From DATCJA01 sp963814955 (GTDB taxonomy: Bacteria; Acidobacteriota; Vicinamibacteria; Vicinamibacterales; UBA2999), in NCBI GenBank assembly GCA_963814955.1, contig CAWFEX010000006.1, forward strand, positions 496,001-560,000: 64,000 bases of DNA, read 5' to 3'. The notes beneath the pieces are model-generated. The model saw nothing but the letters and a program-made list of their open reading frames with translations. It did no database searches and was not told the DNA's origin. Position numbers and translations under genes: made by a program. Below are positions 61,401-64,000 of the stretch, one piece after another. Numbering within the stretch: position 1 is the stretch's first letter; every line of letters starts with the position of its first letter.

Positions 61401-64000
61401 AACGTGCAAGGCGGCAACTGGCGACCCGGTCGCCTTCGCCGATTGAACCTGGAAGGTTCGCGCCACCGGCACACCGGCAGCGACAGGCACACCGGCAATT
61501 GCGCGTCCGAGCGCGGATGCACTTGAGAGATCGTTCGCCGTCCTCAGGATTTGCGCCTCTCGCCTGCGTAGCTCGCCTGTTCGAACTGGCGCTTCCGCTA
61601 CCTGGGCATTCTCTTCGCCCTCCACCTGCGTGCTGGGAGACTCCTCTGACGGTTCGAATCGAAGCTCGGCGAGGTCAGCTGCCGATATCCGGCACTCGAG
61701 TCTGTCATTGCTGGCGACCAGATGCCCCGCCGGAGCGATCGCCTGCAGGAACTGCCGGGCGGGCGTGTTCTTTTTCGTGAAGTCGACGCGCAACAATACG
61801 TGGCCGACGCCCCGAACGACCGCCATGCGGCCAAACTCCGCCGCCATCCGGTGCTCGACGCCCCGCCCCAGCACGCGGCAGCTCAAGAGGAATGTGTCGG
61901 CGACCAGCTGTTCGTCCGCGCACTCGGCGACGATGAGGCCGACGAGACCGTAATCGCCGAAGCGGTCGCGAACACGTACGATTCGAACCTCGTGCCGCCC
62001 GCTCGAGAGCAGAGCCTGCATCTCGGTCTCGTCACGGCGGCGGGTGGTGAAGTTGAACTGGTTCGTGCGCAGCGTCAGCTGAGATGCGCGCCGTAGATCG
62101 TTGGCGGTGACCGGCGCAATCTCGATGTGCAGGTCGAGACTATCCAGGAACTCGCGCAGGGTCAGCGTTCCTTCCCGCAAGTCGCGGCGCTGAAGCTCCT
62201 CGCGATACATCTCGGTGCGGCGCTTGTCTTCTGCGGTGCCTTCCACCGCGTCCAGTTCCCATGTGTGCTCCAGGAGACGCATGGCGGCGGCGGGATCTCG
62301 AGGCCACTCGAGGGTGAGCACCTCCGGACAGTGCGCACGAACCTCGGCACACTCGACCGGGTTGTCGTCGATGAAAACCAGACTGTCGAGTCCGACGTTG
62401 AGCCGCGAGGCGAGACCGCGCAGGTTCTGTGATTTGCTCTGCCAATTGATCTCGGCGGCGACAATATGTTCGCGGCGAAGCTCCAGGTCCGGACGCGTCT
62501 CGAACACCTCCCAGACATCGTCTTCTTCGTTCTTGCTGCAAATGGCAATGAGCAGGCCACTCTGCGCCAAACGCACGAGCGTACGGTGAAATGCTCGATG
62601 GCTCTCGTCGAAGGCAACGCCGTCGGCACCCGCTTCGCCCACCACACCGCTCCAGAGCGTGTTGTCCGCGTCGACCACCACGACCTTGCGCAACGGCGCG
62701 ACTCGCGCGTACCCGTGGCGCACGGCGAGCGTCGCCAGCACGTGGAAGTACTCATCGCGGTACGGGATATGTCCGATGCGATCGCGCAGGGCATCGTGAA
62801 TGTCTTGCTTCGACACACCGTATCGCTGGTGGAACGCCGCAGCCAGGATGACCCCCAGTCCAGACACGCCTTTGAGGCTCTCGGCGATCTTCTGCTCGAT
62901 GTGTGCGACCAGAGGATCCACTTCGGAGGAGATTTCTTCCGATGGACAGATCATCAGGAGGGTTGGATTGCCACCTCGTGCCCGATGGGCGCGCACGGCG
63001 CGTTCGAAGTCCGACGCAGCCTGTTGCAGGTGCACTGAGAAATCACTCTCAGCGGCCAGCTCACGAATCCAGTCGCTAACGCGCAGCAATACGATGTTGA
63101 GGCCGCGGTGCGGCGAACCGAACACGCTGGACGGATCGAGCAGCGTCTGAACTACCTGACCGTACGGCGCAACTGCCACCTCGCCCGCGATCTTTAGCTC
63201 GCGCAGCCAGAACCGCAGCCCGGCCACAATGGGATCGATAGTGAAGCTGCCCGATAGCGCCAGTCTCAGCTCGGTCGTCGTACCCACCGCATCTGCAACG
63301 TTTGCTCGCTCGAACGGCGGAAAGGCCGTGAGCAATTCAACGCGTGGGGGGCTGCTGTCTTTCCGGGATTCATGAATGTCGCCGAGGCGATTGACGACGT
63401 GGGATGCGACCCAGTCGGCCGGGATCGTGCCGACGACGCCAGTCGGTGTGTCGTTCCAGCTCGTTTGGAGGCGCGGTGGCCTGACGATCAGGGCGTCGAG
63501 ATCGGCCGACTCGCGTACCGCCGCGCGCACGAGCCCTTCCGCCGCCTGCTTCAATGCGACATACGATCCGAATCCCGCAGGCGCCTCGTCTACGAACGAC
63601 GAGGAAATATATGTGATCGCTCCGCCGCTCTCCTCGATGGCCGGCAAACAGCTGGAGAGCGGCGTCTGAACCAGCCGGAGATTGTCGGCGATGTAACGCG
63701 CGCTTTGTTCGGCTGTCGCTGGTCCAGCGCGGAGCACCACTGGCACGGCGCAGGCGTTCAGGATCAGTAGATCGAGACGGCCGCACTCGCGGCGAATCCG
63801 GTCGAGCGCCAGCCGGCACCATTCAGAATCGCCGGCGTCACCATGAAGCAGAGTCACACGCCGCCCGGAGTTTGCCAGGCGGCGCTCGAGCTCGGCAGCA
63901 GCATCCTCGTCGCGATTGAAGCTGGCATATACCCGGCAGCCCGCCACCGCCAGCGCAGTCGTCAAATCGGCACCAAGACCACGGGTACCGCCGACGACCA
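58014..64000 (-). CDS. Polyketide synthase, N-terminal half (SDR-FkbH-ACP-KS-AT), runs off the right edge
   Basis: The frame is open from the window edge and to 58014, but protein-like sequence ends near 58449. In order: a short-chain dehydrogenase-like domain already in progress (GGTRGLGADL, catalytic SYVALK); an FkbH/HAD-type glyceryl transferase with VVVDADNTLWSGVVGEAG near residue 435; an ACP (LGCDSLKIVEI); a ketosynthase with active Cys in DTACSSSGTAL and His in EAHGTGTALGDP and NIGHLEAGAG; an acyltransferase with GQGSQYSGMG, GHSIGEIAAM and HAFHSPL, the malonyl-CoA type. It continues after a one-base frameshift into KR-ACP-GNAT. FkbH domains load a glyceryl unit from 1,3-bisphosphoglycerate onto an ACP. 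Start and any upstream modules lie beyond the window. It heads an operon with the secreted protein, amidotransferase, sugar dehydrogenase and GTs. Confidence 0.92.
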   Translation of the reverse strand, partial: VVGGTRGLGADLTTALAVAGCRVYASFNRDEDAAAELERRLANSGRRVTLLHGDAGDSEWCRLALDRIRRECGRLDLLILNACAVPVVLRAGPATAEQSARYIADNLRLVQTPLSSCLPAIEESGGAITYISSSFVDEAPAGFGSYVALKQAAEGLVRAAVRESADLDALIVRPPRLQTSWNDTPTGVVGTIPADWVASHVVNRLGDIHESRKDSSPPRVELLTAFPPFERANVADAVGTTTELRLALSGSFTIDPIVAGLRFWLRELKIAGEVAVAPYGQVVQTLLDPSSVFGSPHRGLNIVLLRVSDWIRELAAESDFSVHLQQAASDFERAVRAHRARGGNPTLLMICPSEEISSEVDPLVAHIEQKIAESLKGVSGLGVILAAAFHQRYGVSKQDIHDALRDRIGHIPYRDEYFHVLATLAVRHGYARVAPLRKVVVVDADNTLWSGVVGEAGADGVAFDESHRAFHRTLVRLAQSGLLIAICSKNEEDDVWEVFETRPDLELRREHIVAAEINWQSKSQNLRGLASRLNVGLDSLVFIDDNPVECAEVRAHCPEVLTLEWPRDPAAAMRLLEHTWELDAVEGTAEDKRRTEMYREELQRRDLREGTLTLREFLDSLDLHIEIAPVTANDLRRASQLTLRTNQFNFTTRRRDETEMQALLSSGRHEVRIVRVRDRFGDYGLVGLIVAECADEQLVADTFLLSCRVLGRGVEHRMAAEFGRMAVVRGVGHVLLRVDFTKKNTPARQFLQAIAPAGHLVASNDRLECRISAADLAELRFEPSEESPSTQVEGEENAQVAEAPVRTGELRRREAQILRTANDLSSASALGRAIAGVPVAAGVPVARTFQVQSAKATGSPVAALHVAEKVYSAFAGALRTPVAKIKELDRLEALGCDSLKIVEITVELIDAFPWVPPTLLFEHRTVSEIVRAIAALGEADRKGPPHVDEDADSRHVGPPFTGRHSETASHASTDIAVIGMHVRCAGANSPAELWELLSAGRSAVDAVSSERRDFLHPLVDARPHWAGLLADVAQFDAEFFGVSPREAQYMDPQLRLFLEVAWSALEDAGCVGAKHDPDTGVFAGVMYGDYGARANLGSTTNPYRCWEGFSLANRLSQLLGFGGPSLAVDTACSSSGTALHLACASLRAGECRAAVVGGVNLILDPDRFASLGRLGILSMRGRCEPFGADADGTVLGEGAGVVILRRLDEALRRGDRIYGVIKGTGLSTGSGTIGFTAPNPQAQSEAILRSLRAAAIDPRTISYVEAHGTGTALGDPIEVRGLTLAYGTQELRDGGLSIEHRCTLGSIKPNIGHLEAGAGVLGLIKVLLQLQHRTLLPSITSNRPNPQIPFAQGPFDVQRELAEWRQPLAHANGESILLPRRAGLSSFGVGGANAHIIVEEAPEVPGVASASVERPLHVLALSARSDASLRENADRLLQRLDKDPELTVGDVCFSAGNGREHFEHRMAVPVATRDDMTRALRAFATGEEVKTAARGVAKTGSVPRIAFLFTGQGSQYSGMGRHLYDTQPVFRAAIDRSAAILDRLMDRPLLDVLFAPEGSADAELVNQTAYTQPALFAFEYAISQLWHSWGIRPDVVLGHSIGEIAAMCVAGGLTLEDALKLVEARGRLMQALPAGGGMTSVMADEERVRKAIAGYEERVAIAAINAPGQVVISGDGAAIAEISARLNADGVKTKALTVSHAFHSPLMRPMLAAYERVVREISFAPPTVKFVSCVDSTLSEGNLTRPEYWLRNVTDPVQFAGAARTLEADHVDVCIEVGPHPVLLGMARQCVADDSGIEWLPSARKDGDPWQTLLGSVARVYVRGGSIDWDGFDAPYSRTRVSLPTYAFTGRQVLAERSGASNPARPASGGACRCAGAAARAAALRDRLAQGESQRRESGIRSMGDPGRPARSRGRTGRRSSRTRHRNHARCGGRTVRVDWHSKLYGRPGKCRRPEAALDGGLRNGDADSAGRAPVEPRRVTQSRSRRRGARSRR
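61108..61136. repeat. Palindromic element E3 inside the PKS
   Basis: TGGCGGCCAGTAAAGG and GGGGCCCTACATG form a degenerate copy of the element at 57855, matching it at about 21 of 27 positions without gaps. It is translated as VGPPFTGRH, in the same frame as E1 and E2, in the linker between the first ACP and the ketosynthase. Confidence 0.55.

Noticed and set aside
1..64000. CRISPR arrays, tRNA or rRNA genes, insertion sequences
   Set aside because: I looked for regularly spaced direct repeats, cloverleaf-like segments, rRNA signatures and transposase motifs and recognised none. Only the PEP-CTERM tandem repeat and the PKS palindromes stood out.

Overview
The window is a GC-rich, gene-dense stretch of bacterial chromosome devoted almost entirely to making, modifying and exporting surface glycans. 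It holds many glycosyltransferases (GT2, GT4 and GT39-like), three Wzx/MOP-type flippases, two sulfotransferases, a carbamoyltransferase, two asparagine-synthase-type amidotransferases, a GDP-mannose/UDP-glucose-type dehydrogenase and two PEP-CTERM proteins. PEP-CTERM proteins are the substrates of exosortase sorting, which is found with exopolysaccharide loci in Gram-negative bacteria. The mixture, with an FkbH-type polyketide synthase and phosphodiesterase-like 'alkaline phosphatase family' proteins, would suit an environmental Acidobacteriota (for example Vicinamibacteria-like), but that placement is inference. No rRNA, tRNA, CRISPR array, insertion sequence or replication origin was recognised.

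Layout. 1-3.6 kb (+): GT4 (cut by the left edge), sulfotransferase and flippase, coupled by overlapping stop/start codons. 3.7-10.8 kb (-): two paralogous small membrane proteins, an FAD oxidoreductase, an SxtJ-DUF5989 fusion, a SxtI/NodU-type carbamoyltransferase, a broken GT2 and a second flippase. 11.4-14.5 kb: a GT2 (+), then a tandemly duplicated PEP-CTERM gene (-), each copy with its own sigma-54-like promoter and terminator hairpin. 14.5-17.4 kb (-): a phosphatase-TPR protein continued, after an apparent one-base frameshift, by a sulfotransferase domain. 17.7-26.5 kb (+): GMC oxidoreductase, then two Gfo/Idh/MocA + phosphodiesterase pairs separated by a small membrane protein, then a GH1 beta-glycosidase. 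26.5-33.4 kb: asparagine synthase (-), a membrane-anchored SGNH hydrolase (+), a Tat-type GMC oxidoreductase (+) and a second SGNH hydrolase (-). 33.8-44.3 kb (-): a tightly packed nine-gene glycan operon (GT2, GT4, GT4, flippase, GT39, radical SAM, methyltransferase, polyprenyl-phosphate-sugar synthase-like GT2, GNAT). 44.3-48.4 kb: a decayed stretch with truncated genes and an amidohydrolase carrying a membrane insertion. 48.4-64 kb (-): GT39, GT4, sugar-nucleotide dehydrogenase, asparagine synthase, secreted protein, and a large polyketide synthase running off the right edge.

How the genes may work together (inference). The glycosyltransferases build a repeat unit on a lipid carrier. The dehydrogenase supplies a uronic-acid donor. 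The sulfotransferases, carbamoyltransferase, methyltransferase, GNAT, amidotransferases and oxidoreductases decorate it, and the flippases export it. The polyketide synthase (SDR-FkbH-ACP-KS-AT-KR-ACP-GNAT) could make a short hydroxy-acyl group from a glyceryl starter and hand it to the glycan through its C-terminal GNAT domain.

A caution for all readers: at least ten otherwise well-conserved genes are interrupted by what looks like a single missing or extra base, mostly one extra base. Several sit at GTAC. In most cases the protein resumes cleanly in the next frame and ends exactly at, or overlapping, the next gene. Consensus errors in the assembly are the simplest explanation; genuine decay is the alternative.
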